A DNA stretch of 64,000 nucleotides from Candidatus Eiseniibacteriota bacterium. Its GTDB lineage: Bacteria > Eisenbacteria > RBG-16-71-46. Under the pieces are notes generated by a model. It was not told the DNA's origin, did not search any database, and saw nothing but the letters and a program-made list of their open reading frames with translations. Numbering within the stretch: the first letter of the stretch is position 1; each line of letters begins with the position of its first letter. Location of the stretch: NCBI GenBank assembly GCA_016215625.1, contig JACRIW010000032.1, positions 1 through 64,000 of the forward strand, in the 5' to 3' direction. Shown piece by piece: positions 17,053 to 26,172 of this stretch. The position numbers were made by a program, and so were the translations under genes.

Positions 17053-19782
17053 ATGCGAAAGCCCCTCTCGCGCCGCATCCTGCCCGGCCTGCTCGCGCTG
17101 GGCACATGCGCTTCGCTCGCGTACGCGCACGACGATGCTCCCGCGTTCCGCGAAGCCGCGGCGAGACGCGCGCACTGGGACGGCCTCACGCGCACGCTCG
17201 CCGACGTCGAGTCGCTGCGCGACCGCGGGGACCGCGACGGCGCGCTCCGCCGGCTCGCCGAGGCGCGCGCGCTGGCCCCCGAGGATGCGCGCGGCCTCGC
17301 GCTCGAGGCGGCGTTCGCGCTCGAGGCGGGCCGGAACGCGGCCGCCGATTCGTTCGCGACGCTCGCGGTGGCGCACGGCGGGAACTCGAGCGCGCTGTGG
17401 CGCACGCGCGCGCTCGCGCGCGCGAACCGGGGCGACGCCACCGGAGCGCTGCCGGACTTCGACCGCGCGATCGAGGGCGCTCGCGGTCACGACGAGGAAC
17501 TCGTGCTCGAGCGCGCGCAGGCGGCGCACCGCCTGCTCGGCGCGGCCGCGGGCCTGGCGTCGCTCGAGCGCGACACGCGTGATGCGCATTGGACCCCGGC
17601 GCGAAGGGCGCTCGCCGGCTCGTACCGCCGTGCACTCGGACAGGACGGTCTCGTGCGCGGCGACGGTGGACCGACGATCGGCGCGCCCGATGCGGCGCCG
17701 CTGCGCGCGGCCGCCGTGCCGTACGCGGTGCAAGCGGCCGCGGAGACGCTCGTCGCCCGCGGAGCGGCGTGGAAGTGGTTCGCCGGTCCGGCGCTGCCCA
17801 CGGGCGCGTGGACGAGTCCCGCGTACGACGACGCCGCCTGGAGCAGCGGCCCCGCGCCGCTCGGCTACGGCGAGGCGCGCATCGCGACCGCGCTGCCCGA
17901 CGGCGGCGTCGCCACGAACCGATGGATCACGACCTGCCTGCGCCTGCACTTCACGCGTGCCTCGAGCGCGGCGGTGTTCAGCGCGGTGCTCCAGGCCGAC
18001 TACGACGACGGTTTCGTCGCGTGGCTGGACGGCGTCGAGATCGCGCGGCGCGGACTGCCGACCAGCAACGTCGTGTGGAGCACGCTCGCCTCGAACCACG
18101 AGTCGGGCGCGTGGGAGAACATCCCGCTCCCCTCCCCGGGCCTGCTCGCGAACGGCGGTCACGTGCTCGCGATCGAGTTGCACCAGACCTCGGCCTCGAG
18201 TTCCGACCTGCTCTGGGACGCCACCCTGCTGGCGGACACGGCCAACGTCGCGCGCACGCGTGGCCCCTACCTCCAGAACGCGACCCCTTCCGAGGTGAGC
18301 GTGCGCTGGCGCACCGCGGCGCCCCTCGTGGGGCGCGTGTCGGTCGGGCCCGCCGGCGGCCCGTACCTGTGGACCTACGACGAGGCGTCGGCGCGCACCG
18401 AGCACGAAGTGCGCGTCACCGGCCTCGCCGCGGGCGCGCGCTACGCCTATTCGGTGCACGGCGCCTCGGAGCCGCCCGAGAGCGTGAGCGAGGCGCGTAC
18501 GTTCGGTACCCCGCCGCTCGCGGGCGCCGACGTGCCGGTGCGGCTGTGGGCCATCGGCGACTCGGGCTACGGCACGCTGCCCGGGCAGCAGGTGCGCGAC
18601 GCGTGGCTGTCGTGGTCCGGATCGCATCGCGAGGACCTGTGGGTACTGCTCGGCGACAACGCCTACACGACGGGCACCGACGCCGAGTACCAGAGCGGGC
18701 TGTTCGACGAGTACCCGCTCACGCTGGCGCGCAGTCCGCTGTGGTCCACGCGCGGCAACCACGACCTGCTCTACGCGGGCGCCTCGAACGACTACTACGA
18801 CCTGTTCACACTGCCCACGGAGGGCGAGTGCGGCGGCGTGCCCTCCGCCACCGAGGCCTGGTACTCGTTCGACTGGGGGCCGGTGCACTTCGTCTGCCTC
18901 GACTCCGAGGGCAGCGATCGCGCGAAGGGCTCGCCGATGCTGCAGTGGCTGCGCGTGGACCTCGCCGCGACCACGCAGCCGTGGGTGGTCGGCTTCTGGC
19001 ACCACCCGCCGTACACGAAGGGTTCGCACGACTCCGACGATCCGCTCGACAGCGGCGGCCGCATGCGTGACATGCGCGAGAACGTCCTGCCGATCCTCGA
19101 TTCGCTCGGTGTGGATCTCGTGCTCGGCGGCCACAGCCATTCGTACGAGCGCTCGGCCCTGCTGCGCGAGCACTACGGAACCTCGGGCACGCTCGCGCCC
19201 TCGATGCTGGCCGACGCCGGGGACGGCCGCGCGGACGGCGCGGGGCCGTACCGCAAGAGCGCCGGGCGGCCGCGGCCGCGCGAGGGCGTGGTGTACGCGG
19301 TCAACGGCAGCGCCGCGCAGGTCTCGGGCGGCACGCTCGATCATCCGGCGATGATCGCCTCGCTCAACGTGCTCGGCTCGATGGTCGTGGACGTCGTGGG
19401 CGCGCGGCTCGACGCGCGCTTCCTCGACGCCACGGGCGTCGTGCGCGACAGCTTCTCGATCGTGAAGTCCGCGCTCGTGTCGGTGCCGGGGCGCGAGGCC
19501 GCGGACGGGCCGCGCCTGGCGGGCGCGCGTCCGGCGCCCTTCACCTCCGGCACGGACGTCGTGTGGGAGCTGCCGCGAGCGGGAGCGGCTTCGCTGATGG
19601 TCTACGACGTCGCGGGCCGGCGCGTGCGCACGCTGGCGAGCGGGCGGCACGCCGCCGGCGAACACGTCACGCACTGGGACGGGCGCGACCGCGCGGGCCG
19701 GAGGGTCGCGGCGGGCGCATACCTGCTCGTCCTCGAGGCGGACGGCGTGAGGCGCGTGAAGCGCGTCGTGCGCCTGCCCTGA
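17053..19782 (+). CDS. Secreted purple-acid-phosphatase-like metallophosphoesterase with C-terminal sorting domain
   Basis: A 909-residue exported protein from ATG 17053 with signal peptide (ILPGLLALGTCASLAYA). Order of parts: an alpha-helical TPR-like segment about 30-190; a jelly-roll region about 225-400 with WKWFAGPALPTGAWTSPAYDDAAWS; a fibronectin-like N-terminal domain of purple acid phosphatases (PYLQNATPSEVSVRWRTAAP); the calcineurin-like core with WAIGDSGYG, LLGDNAY, TRGNHDLLY, GFWHHPPYTKG and LGGHSHSYERS giving the metal ligands; and a C-terminal FlgD-like/sorting domain (VWELPRAGAASLMVYDVAGRRVRTL). It probably releases phosphate from organic esters outside the cell; substrate is not evident. 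Confidence 0.88.
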   Translation: MRKPLSRRILPGLLALGTCASLAYAHDDAPAFREAAARRAHWDGLTRTLADVESLRDRGDRDGALRRLAEARALAPEDARGLALEAAFALEAGRNAAADSFATLAVAHGGNSSALWRTRALARANRGDATGALPDFDRAIEGARGHDEELVLERAQAAHRLLGAAAGLASLERDTRDAHWTPARRALAGSYRRALGQDGLVRGDGGPTIGAPDAAPLRAAAVPYAVQAAAETLVARGAAWKWFAGPALPTGAWTSPAYDDAAWSSGPAPLGYGEARIATALPDGGVATNRWITTCLRLHFTRASSAAVFSAVLQADYDDGFVAWLDGVEIARRGLPTSNVVWSTLASNHESGAWENIPLPSPGLLANGGHVLAIELHQTSASSSDLLWDATLLADTANVARTRGPYLQNATPSEVSVRWRTAAPLVGRVSVGPAGGPYLWTYDEASARTEHEVRVTGLAAGARYAYSVHGASEPPESVSEARTFGTPPLAGADVPVRLWAIGDSGYGTLPGQQVRDAWLSWSGSHREDLWVLLGDNAYTTGTDAEYQSGLFDEYPLTLARSPLWSTRGNHDLLYAGASNDYYDLFTLPTEGECGGVPSATEAWYSFDWGPVHFVCLDSEGSDRAKGSPMLQWLRVDLAATTQPWVVGFWHHPPYTKGSHDSDDPLDSGGRMRDMRENVLPILDSLGVDLVLGGHSHSYERSALLREHYGTSGTLAPSMLADAGDGRADGAGPYRKSAGRPRPREGVVYAVNGSAAQVSGGTLDHPAMIASLNVLGSMVVDVVGARLDARFLDATGVVRDSFSIVKSALVSVPGREAADGPRLAGARPAPFTSGTDVVWELPRAGAASLMVYDVAGRRVRTLASGRHAAGEHVTHWDGRDRAGRRVAAGAYLLVLEADGVRRVKRVVRLP

Positions 19783-19792
19783 CGCGGCCGGG

Positions 19793-22420
19793 TCAGCGGC
19801 GGGAAGACGCTCCGAGCGCCGAATCGCACGCGGCCCGCAGCGGCGCGTGCGGATCGTCCTTCGCGCGCTGCACGGCCCAGGCGTCGCCGCTCGCACGCAT
19901 CCGCGCGAGCATCGCGGCCGAAGCCGTGAGGTGCGCGCGGGCGTCGCGCCACAGCGGTGTGCTCGCGGCGCCCGCGGCGCCCGCGGCGCCCGCGGCGCCC
20001 ATTCGCGCCGCCCGCCGGGCCGCCACGGCGTCCGCCTCGGCGAGCGCGTCGTGCGCCTCGACGATCTCGGCGCTCATGCGCGTGTCGGTCGTGTCCGCGG
20101 CAAACCAGCGCTCGAAACGTCGCAGCTGCGGCGCGATCCGTGTGCGCGCCTCGGCGTCCCGGCCGGCGAGCGCGAGGTAGTAGCCCTCGTTGACGAGGCC
20201 GATCGCCTCGCTCAACTCGGCGTCGGCGTTCCCGGGATCGTCCGCGGCGGCCGCGTGCAGCCACTCGACGCCGCGGCGGGCGTACGCACAGGCCGAGTCC
20301 GGCTGCGCGAGCCGGTGCGCCGCCACGTCGGCGAGCAGGAAGAGGTTCGAGCCGTAGCGGCGCCGCAGGTCGAGATCGTCCGGCTGCGCCGCGAGCAGCG
20401 CGTCCTGGATCGCCATCGAACGGCGCGCGAGCGCACGGATGCTGTCCACGGGCGCGCGCAGGTCGCGCAGCACCTCGCCGAGCCCCGTGCTCGCGCGCGC
20501 GAGCGCGCCGAGCGCCTTCGCGTCGCCCGGCGAGCGCGCGGCGATGGCCGCGAAACCCGCGAGCCCGTCGCGCAGCACCGCGACGGCTTCCGAATCGCGA
20601 CCGGCCGCGTGCAGCGCGAGCCCGAGATTGTGCCTCCGCCGCGGCAGGGCGGTCGCGAAGCGCACGGAATCCGGAGCGAGGCGCACGAGCGCCGCGTTGA
20701 GCTCGACCGCGCGCATCTGCATCGCCAGGCCTTCGTCGTTCCGCGCATGGTCGAGGTCGTAGAGCGCGATGCGGTTGCATGCGTCCATGAGATCGTAGAG
20801 CACGTTCACGTCGTCCGGACGCTCGTCCGCGAGCGCCTCGAGCAGTCCGCGCGCGCGCTGGAAACTCGCGAGCGCTTCCTCCCCACGGCCGACGTTCGCG
20901 CGCCAGGGACCGCCCTGCAGCGTGCCGAGCCGCATCCAGCCCTGTGCGAGATCCCGCCGCAGCGCGGGATCGCGCCCGGCGTCGCGCTGCAGGCGGTCGA
21001 GGTACGCGACCGCACGCGAGACGATCAGCTCCCGCGCGGGCGTCGCCCCGGGCAGGTCCTCGATGGCGTCGTGCACGTCGAACAGCAGCGAACGCGTCAG
21101 CTCGTGCACGTCGCTGAGCCGGCGCTCCGCGCGCGCACGCTCCGCTTCGGCGCGCCGCGCCTGCCAGGTCGCGACGAACGTACCGGCGAGCAGCGCGAGC
21201 ACGGCCACCGTGGCGGCGGCGACCGCGACGCGGTTCCGTGCGACGAACTTCCCCGCGCGGTAGCGGAACGAGTCGGCACGGGCGGAGACCGGCATCCCGG
21301 AGAGATGGCGCCGGAGGTCCGCGGCCAGCTGCTCGACGCTGGCGTAGCGGCGCGCGGGGTCCGCCTGCATGGCCTTCAGCACGATGTTGTCGAGGTCGCC
21401 CGCGAGCCTGCGGCGCAGCGCCGCCGGCTCCCCGCGCGGGGGCGCCGGCAGCCGCTCGCGTTCCCGCGCCGCGCCACGCCGCGCCGTGACGCGCGTGCTC
21501 GGCTTCTCGGGCACGCGCTCGAGGACCACGCGCGCGAGGTCCGCGCGGCTGGTGGCCTCCGGATAGGGCCGCGCGCCCGTGAGCAGTTCGTAAAGCACGA
21601 TGCCGAGCGAGTACACGTCGGAAGCCACGCCGACGGGCTCGTCGCGAAGCTGCTCGGGGCTCGCGTACTCCGGGGTCATCGGCGCGAACTGCGTGCGCGT
21701 GTCCTCGCTCGCGGACTCGTCGGCGAAGATCTTGCCGATCCCGAAGTCGAGCAGCCGCGCCGTCCCGTCGCGAGCGACGAGCAGGTTGCCGGGCTTGAGG
21801 TCGCGATGCAGCACGAGCTGCTGGTGCGCGTACTGCACGGCGGCGCACACCTGGAGGAACAGCTCGATCCGTTCCGGAAGCGTGAGCGAGCGCTCGGAAC
21901 AGTGCTCGTAGAGCGGGCGGCCGTCGACGTACTCCATCACGAGCCACGGCAGCCCTTCGCCGGTCGCGCCACCGTCGAGCAGCCGGGCGATGCCGGGGTG
22001 CTCGAGTCGCGCGAGGATGCGCCGTTCGCGCACGAAGCGCCGCACCATCTCGTCGGTCGGCATCGCCGAGCGCACGAGCTTGAGCGCCCCGCGTTGCGTG
22101 AAGCCGGCGTCGTCGCGCTCGGCGAGGTGGACCGAGCCCATCCCGCCACGGCCGATCTCGCGCACGACGCGCCACGCGCCGAATCGCCGTCCCGCGGGTA
22201 CGGCGAGCGTGGCCGCGGCCTGCTCGAGCGCGCGCGCTTCGGCGCCGCCGCCTTCGAGGAAATCGCCCGCGGCCTGCTCGTGACGCAGCAGTTCGCGCAC
22301 TTCGGCGAGCAGCGCACCGTCGCCTCCGCACGCGCCGAGAAGGAACGTCTCGCGCTCGTCCGGCGGCAGCGCGAGGGCACGGTCGAAGAGTTCGGCCACG
22401 CGCCGGAAGCGCTCGCTCAC
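19793..22420 (-). CDS. Transmembrane Ser/Thr protein kinase with C-terminal TPR-like region
   Basis: An 875-residue kinase. GTG 22420 was chosen because its GTGA overlaps the stop of the sigma factor gene. The kinase domain spans about 82-350: glycine loop REIGRGGMGSV, K114, HRDLKP with D207, and DFG at 225-227. One transmembrane helix lies at about 396-418, followed by an extracytoplasmic or periplasmic helical part of about 450 residues with TPR-like repeats, including ALASFQRARGLLEALADERP. An Ala/Gly run coded by a 9-base repeat lies near the C-terminus. The pair ECF sigma plus Hanks kinase is common in Acidobacteria, Planctomycetes and Gemmatimonadota; the likely role is kinase-controlled sigma activity in the absence of an anti-sigma gene. 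Confidence 0.92.
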   Translation of the reverse strand: MSERFRRVAELFDRALALPPDERETFLLGACGGDGALLAEVRELLRHEQAAGDFLEGGGAEARALEQAAATLAVPAGRRFGAWRVVREIGRGGMGSVHLAERDDAGFTQRGALKLVRSAMPTDEMVRRFVRERRILARLEHPGIARLLDGGATGEGLPWLVMEYVDGRPLYEHCSERSLTLPERIELFLQVCAAVQYAHQQLVLHRDLKPGNLLVARDGTARLLDFGIGKIFADESASEDTRTQFAPMTPEYASPEQLRDEPVGVASDVYSLGIVLYELLTGARPYPEATSRADLARVVLERVPEKPSTRVTARRGAARERERLPAPPRGEPAALRRRLAGDLDNIVLKAMQADPARRYASVEQLAADLRRHLSGMPVSARADSFRYRAGKFVARNRVAVAAATVAVLALLAGTFVATWQARRAEAERARAERRLSDVHELTRSLLFDVHDAIEDLPGATPARELIVSRAVAYLDRLQRDAGRDPALRRDLAQGWMRLGTLQGGPWRANVGRGEEALASFQRARGLLEALADERPDDVNVLYDLMDACNRIALYDLDHARNDEGLAMQMRAVELNAALVRLAPDSVRFATALPRRRHNLGLALHAAGRDSEAVAVLRDGLAGFAAIAARSPGDAKALGALARASTGLGEVLRDLRAPVDSIRALARRSMAIQDALLAAQPDDLDLRRRYGSNLFLLADVAAHRLAQPDSACAYARRGVEWLHAAAADDPGNADAELSEAIGLVNEGYYLALAGRDAEARTRIAPQLRRFERWFAADTTDTRMSAEIVEAHDALAEADAVAARRAARMGAAGAAGAAGAASTPLWRDARAHLTASAAMLARMRASGDAWAVQRAKDDPHAPLRAACDSALGASSRR
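19965..20000. repeat. Four perfect copies of a 9-base repeat inside the kinase gene
   Basis: GCGGCGCCC repeated four times in a row, coding an (Ala-Gly-Ala)n-type linker near the kinase C-terminus. Copy number changes would keep the frame, so length but not expression could vary between strains. Confidence 0.85.
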
Positions 22421-22986
22421 GGCGCTTCGTCCGCGAGTTCGCGATGCAGCCACGCGCGTGCGAACGCCCAGTCGGTCTTCACCGTCGCGGGCGACACGCC
22501 GAGCGCCTCGGCGGTCTCCTCGATCGTCAGTCCGCCGAAGAAGCGCAGGTCCACGACGCGCGCCCGCCGCTCGTCGAGCGCGGCGAGCTTGTGGAGCGCG
22601 TCGTCGAGCGCGCCCATGTCGAACTCGGCGGCCGCGGCCTCGGCATCCACCGCGGCGAGCGTGACGCGCAACGCGCCCGAGCCCCGCTTGGCGGCGTTCC
22701 GGCGGCGCGCGTGATCGGTGAGGATGCGCCGCATCGCCTGCGCGGCGAGCGCGAGGAAGTGCGAGCGGTCCTCGCGCGGCAATGCGCGCTGGCCCATCAG
22801 GCGCAGGAACGCCTCGTGCGCGAGCGCCGTCGGCTGGAACGTGTGGTCCGCGCGCTCGCGCCTCAGGTAGCCGGCCGCGAGGTCGCGAAGCTCGTCGTAG
22901 ACCGCCTCGGCCATGACGTCGAGCGCGGCGCGATCGCCACTGCGCGAGCGTCGGAGAGTCGAGGCGAGGTCGGATCGGTCGGACAT
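22417..22986 (-). CDS. ECF-type RNA polymerase sigma factor
   Basis: A 189-residue sigma-70 family factor with only regions 2 and 4. Region 2: AEAVYDELRDLAAGYLRRER, then TALAHEAFLRLMG. Region 4: LDERRARVVDLRFFGGLTIEETAEALGVSPATVKTDWAFARAWL. The N-terminal 'DELRDLAAGYLRRE....FQPTALAHEAFLRL' pattern is that of the ECF group described from Gemmata/Verrucomicrobia/Solibacter-type genomes (Sig-70_gvs1), which typically stands next to Ser/Thr kinases, as here. It starts at ATG 22986 and overlaps the kinase start by 4 bases. No anti-sigma factor gene is present. Confidence 0.92.
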   Translation of the reverse strand: MSDRSDLASTLRRSRSGDRAALDVMAEAVYDELRDLAAGYLRRERADHTFQPTALAHEAFLRLMGQRALPREDRSHFLALAAQAMRRILTDHARRRNAAKRGSGALRVTLAAVDAEAAAAEFDMGALDDALHKLAALDERRARVVDLRFFGGLTIEETAEALGVSPATVKTDWAFARAWLHRELADEAP

Positions 22987-23059
22987 GGGAGCGCCGAGCC
23001 TACCAACTCGGCCTCGACCGGACGGAAGGAATTCCGCCGCGTCGCACCCCGCAAGCGAA

Positions 23060-23084
23060 ACGGGACGCCGTGGAGGCGCCCCGT
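23060..23084 (-). terminator. Stem-loop after the 23.1-23.6 kb gene
   Basis: A 10-bp stem with one mismatch (23060-23069 with 23075-23084) and 5-nt loop lies 24 bases beyond the minus-strand stop at 23108. There is only a weak T-run (TTCGCTTG), so termination is plausible rather than certain. Confidence 0.45.
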
Positions 23085-23107
23085 ACGAAACTCCCCGCCG
23101 GACGAGG

Positions 23108-23644
23108 TCAGTCTTCGTCGCGGTCGATCCAGACGCGCACGCGCGCGTCGTCCGAGTCCACGTCCACGAGGCCGATTTCGCCGCGTTCGCGCAGGATGGC
23201 CGCGAGGTCGTCCGTGCGCAGGCGGCCGTCGCGGCGGAGCACCGCTTCGACGACCGGTGCGGGGATGCGGATGCGTGTGCCGGAGTGTTCGCCGTCGTCG
23301 AGCGGCTCGAGCACGAGTTGCCCGTCACGGCGCCACGCGCGCGTGCGCCCCTTCTCGGAGTGGATGATCACCGTGCGCCCTTCCGGCATGCGCGAGAGCA
23401 TGGACCACGCGGCGCGCAGGCGTTCGATCTCGGGCCGGTCGTGCGTGTCCGAGACGAAGTCGAACGGGCTGCTCCCCTTCGAGACGTCCCACGGCATCGC
23501 GACGTCGACGCCCTTTCCGCGATGCCCGTCCGAGATCTTGAGATGGAGCAGGTAGGACGTCCCGGCCCGGGCCGGCAACACGGCGGCGAGCGAAAGCAGG
23601 GCGGCGAGCAGCGCGGTGCGGGCGTGCGATCGCGTGGTGGACAT
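23108..23644 (-). CDS. Exported protein of unknown function
   Basis: A 178-residue protein from ATG 23644, preceded by GGAGG at 6-base spacing. The N-terminus is a signal peptide (TALLAALLSLAAVLPARAG). The mature part starts 'SYLLHLKISDGHRGKGVDVAMPWDV', contains RLRAAWSMLSRMPEG near residue 85, and ends with an acidic segment (DVDSDDARVRVWIDRDED). I do not recognise a named family; the mix of short beta strands and the repeated '...IRIPAPVVEAVLRRDG' helix suggests a small globular domain of about 150 residues. It may be transcribed with the downstream sigma-kinase pair, but a stem-loop separates them. Confidence 0.72.
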   Translation of the reverse strand: MSTTRSHARTALLAALLSLAAVLPARAGTSYLLHLKISDGHRGKGVDVAMPWDVSKGSSPFDFVSDTHDRPEIERLRAAWSMLSRMPEGRTVIIHSEKGRTRAWRRDGQLVLEPLDDGEHSGTRIRIPAPVVEAVLRRDGRLRTDDLAAILRERGEIGLVDVDSDDARVRVWIDRDED

Positions 23645-23749
23645 GGAACCCCTCCGGGCGGGAAGTGCGCGGCGTTTCGGACGGGGCTTTCTACGGGGCC
23701 GGCAGAACGTGGGTTTCACAGAGCCCACACAAACCTCGCCGCGCTCCGC

Positions 23750-23792
23750 AAACGAAGAAGCCCGCCCCTCACCGGATCGGGAGGACGCGGGC
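23750..23792 (-). terminator. Probable terminator of tRNA-Cys
   Basis: On the minus strand, beyond the tRNA, GCCCGC and CCTC pair with GAGG and CGGGC (hairpin 23760-23792), followed by TTCTTCGTTT. The stem has small internal mismatches. Confidence 0.55.
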
Positions 23793-23845
23793 CCGTCGGA
23801 ACGCGGCTCGAAACTTCCGAGCGGTTCGGGATGAGCGTACAGATG

Positions 23846-23920
23846 TGGAGGCGGCACCCGGATTCGAACCGGGGAATGAGCGCTTTGCAGGCGCTTCCCT
23901 TACCACTTGGGTATGCCGCC
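23846..23920 (-). tRNA. tRNA-Cys (anticodon GCA), CCA encoded
   Basis: On the minus strand the 7-bp acceptor stem is GGCGGCA / TGCCGCC, followed by discriminator T (the expected U73 of tRNA-Cys) and an encoded CCA. The anticodon arm AGCGC-CTGCAAA-GCGCT gives anticodon GCA. The T arm is CCCGG-TTCGAAT-CCGGG. The D arm region AAGTGGTAA is normal. It is a single tRNA with no neighbours of its kind. Confidence 0.97.
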
Positions 23921-24171
23921 AATCGGTTGCCGTTCAACGGCGTCGGTCGCGTACTTCGTGCGATGCGTTCGCTCGTGACGACTCGTGCGAACGGTCCCGG
24001 AGGGACACGCCGTGGTTCGGGGAGCGCGGAGATTACAGGCGCTCGCCGGGGATGGCAAGGCACCGGCCCCGGACGGTCCGCGGCCGGGCTCGAGCGTATG
24101 CGCAACGCGCCGCCGCGGGCTGCATCCAAGCGCGCGTCCGCTCGACCCACTTCATCCCCTGAGGAGCTCCC

Positions 24172-24801
24172 ATGCGCTGGTTCCCGTTCTCCGGCCCGCT
24201 CCGGCTCGCCGCCGTGCTCGCACTGCTGGCAGTCGCCGCCGTCGTCGTGCCGAACTTCGTCACCGCCAAACCCTCCACCGGAGACCGTCCCGTGACCGGC
24301 AAGACCCTCCACTCGTTCGAAGTGCGCGACATCGACGGCAAGAAGGTCTCGCTCGCCCAGTACCGGGGCAAGATCGTGCTCGTCGTGAACACCGCCTCCA
24401 AGTGCGGGCTCACCCCCCAGTACGAGGGCCTCGAGACGCTCTACGAGAAGTATCGCGGCCAGGGCTTCGAGGTCCTCGCGTTCCCCGCGAACGACTTCCT
24501 CGGACAGGAGCCCGGAACGGACGACGAGATCCAGGAGTTCTGTTCGACGCGTTACGCCGTGAAGTTCCCGCTCTTCTCGAAGATCAGCGTGAAGGGCAAG
24601 ACCCAGGCGCCGCTCTACCAGTGGCTCACGAAGGACTCGGGCTTCCCCGGTGACATCGAGTGGAACTTCGCGAAGTTCCTCGTCGGCCCGGACGGCAAGG
24701 TCGTCGCGCGCTTCCACCCGAAGACCAAGCCGCTCGACGCCTCCGTCACGTCCGCGATCGACTCGGCGCTCGCCGCCAACACGTCGAACGCCGGCCACTG
24801 A
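24172..24801 (+). CDS. Exported glutathione-peroxidase-family thiol peroxidase
   Basis: A 209-residue protein with an N-terminal signal or anchor helix (LRLAAVLALLAVAAVVVPNF), so it acts outside the cytoplasm. Conserved blocks are NTASKCGLTPQYEGLE with the peroxidatic Cys78 (Cys instead of selenocysteine), FPANDFLGQEPGTDDEI, and WNFAKFLVG. Bacterial Cys-type members usually take electrons from thioredoxin rather than glutathione, so the natural reductant here is probably a thioredoxin-like protein; none is adjacent. ATG 24172 is preceded by GAGGAGCTCCC. The gene stands alone, convergent with gltA across a shared hairpin. Confidence 0.9.
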   Translation: MRWFPFSGPLRLAAVLALLAVAAVVVPNFVTAKPSTGDRPVTGKTLHSFEVRDIDGKKVSLAQYRGKIVLVVNTASKCGLTPQYEGLETLYEKYRGQGFEVLAFPANDFLGQEPGTDDEIQEFCSTRYAVKFPLFSKISVKGKTQAPLYQWLTKDSGFPGDIEWNFAKFLVGPDGKVVARFHPKTKPLDASVTSAIDSALAANTSNAGH

Positions 24802-24816
24802 CACTCCCACCGGACA

Positions 24817-24855
24817 CACGAACGGCCGGCCCCTTCGCGGGACCGGCCGTTCGTG
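24817..24855. terminator. Bidirectional hairpin between gpx-like gene and gltA
   Basis: A 13-bp perfect outer stem (24817-24829 with 24843-24855) with an inner CCCC/CGGG pairing and TTCG loop lies between two convergent stop codons (24801 and 24868). It has no long T-run on either strand. Confidence 0.65.
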
Positions 24856-24867
24856 CGTGAAGCGTGG

Positions 24868-26172
24868 TTACTTCTCGGTGCGGTTGGCGAGCGGCACGTA
24901 GTCCCGCTTCGTGGCGCCCGTGTAGATCTGCCGCGGACGGCTGATGCGGAAGTCCGGGTCCTGGCGCATCTCGAGCCACTGCGCGATCCAGCCCGGCATG
25001 CGGCCCATCGTGAACATCACGGTGAACATGTTCACCGGAATGCCGAGCGCCTTGTAGATGACGCCCGAGTAGAAGTCCACGTTCGGGTACAGCTTGCGCG
25101 AGACGAAGTAGTCGTCCTTGAGGGCGATCTCCTCGAGCTTCATCGCGATCTCGAGCAGCTTGCTCGAGACACCGACGCGCGCGAGCACGACGTCGCAGTG
25201 CTTCTTGAGGATGGCGGCGCGCGGGTCGTAGTTCTTGTACACGCGGTGGCCGAAGCCCATGAGGCGGGCCGTCTCGTTCTTGTCCTTGGCGCGGAACAGG
25301 AACTTCTCGGCGCTGCCCTCCTCGGCCTCGATGCGCTCGAGCATCTCGATCACTTCCTGGTTGGCGCCGCCGTGCAGCGGGCCCCAGAGCGCCGAGATGC
25401 CGGCCGAGACGCTGGCGTAGAGATTGGCGCGCGAGCTGCCCACCATGCGCACCGTGCTCGTCGAGCAGTTCTGCTCGTGATCGGCGTGCAGGATGAGCAG
25501 CATGTCGAGCGTGCGCGCGAGCACGGGATCGACTTCGTACTCCTCGCACGGCGTGCCGAACATCATGCGGAGGAAGTTCGAGGCGTAGTCGAGCTTGTTC
25601 TGCGGGTACATGAACGGCTGGCCGATCGAGTGCTTGTAGGCGTACGCCGCGATCGTCGGCATCTTGGCGATCAGGCGGACCATGGACTCGTCGCGGTTCC
25701 CGTCGGTCTCCGGCGCCTGGTAGAACGTCGTCAGCGCGGCGATGGACGCGGCGCACACCGGCATGGGGTGCGCGTCCTTCGGGAAGGCCTCGAAGAAGCG
25801 GCTGAAGTTCTCGTGCAGGAGCGTGTGACGCGTGACGCTGGTCGTGAAGTCCTCGAGCTCCTTCGGCGTCGGCAGTTCGCCGTGGATCAGCAGCCAGGCG
25901 ACCTCGAGGAAGGTCGCGTTCTCGGCGAGCTGATCGATCGGGTACCCGCGATAGCGCAGAATGCCCTTGTCGCCGTCGATGAAGGTGATCGCGCTGCGGC
26001 ACGAACCCGTGTTTCCGTAGCCCGGGTCGAGGGTGATCATTCCCGTCTGTGCGCGCAGCTTCTCGATGTTGACGCCCGTCTCGCCTTCGCTGCCGCGAAT
26101 GACCGGAAGGGGCAGGGTCTTGCCGTCGAACGTGATCGTGGCTTCGTTCTGAGGCACGGTCGTGGTCGGCAT
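24868..26172 (-). CDS. gltA: Citrate synthase
   Basis: A 434-residue type II-like citrate synthase condensing acetyl-CoA and oxaloacetate. Signature blocks: ILHADHEQNCSTSTVRMVGSS (catalytic His), GPLHGGANQEV, GFGHRVYKNYDPRA (catalytic His and CoA region) and PNVDFYSG with the catalytic Asp. The start ATG 26172 follows AGGAGAGGTTCC; an in-frame ATG further upstream lacks a ribosome site. The N-terminal strand region (ATITFDGKTLPLPV) is that of the longer, hexameric, NADH-sensitive Gram-negative enzymes. It is transcribed alone. Confidence 0.97.
   Translation of the reverse strand: MPTTTVPQNEATITFDGKTLPLPVIRGSEGETGVNIEKLRAQTGMITLDPGYGNTGSCRSAITFIDGDKGILRYRGYPIDQLAENATFLEVAWLLIHGELPTPKELEDFTTSVTRHTLLHENFSRFFEAFPKDAHPMPVCAASIAALTTFYQAPETDGNRDESMVRLIAKMPTIAAYAYKHSIGQPFMYPQNKLDYASNFLRMMFGTPCEEYEVDPVLARTLDMLLILHADHEQNCSTSTVRMVGSSRANLYASVSAGISALWGPLHGGANQEVIEMLERIEAEEGSAEKFLFRAKDKNETARLMGFGHRVYKNYDPRAAILKKHCDVVLARVGVSSKLLEIAMKLEEIALKDDYFVSRKLYPNVDFYSGVIYKALGIPVNMFTVMFTMGRMPGWIAQWLEMRQDPDFRISRPRQIYTGATKRDYVPLANRTEK

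Noticed and set aside
19965-20000. CRISPR-like or regulatory tandem repeat
   Set aside because: The four 9-base units are directly adjacent without spacers and lie inside a coding region, giving an Ala/Gly linker.
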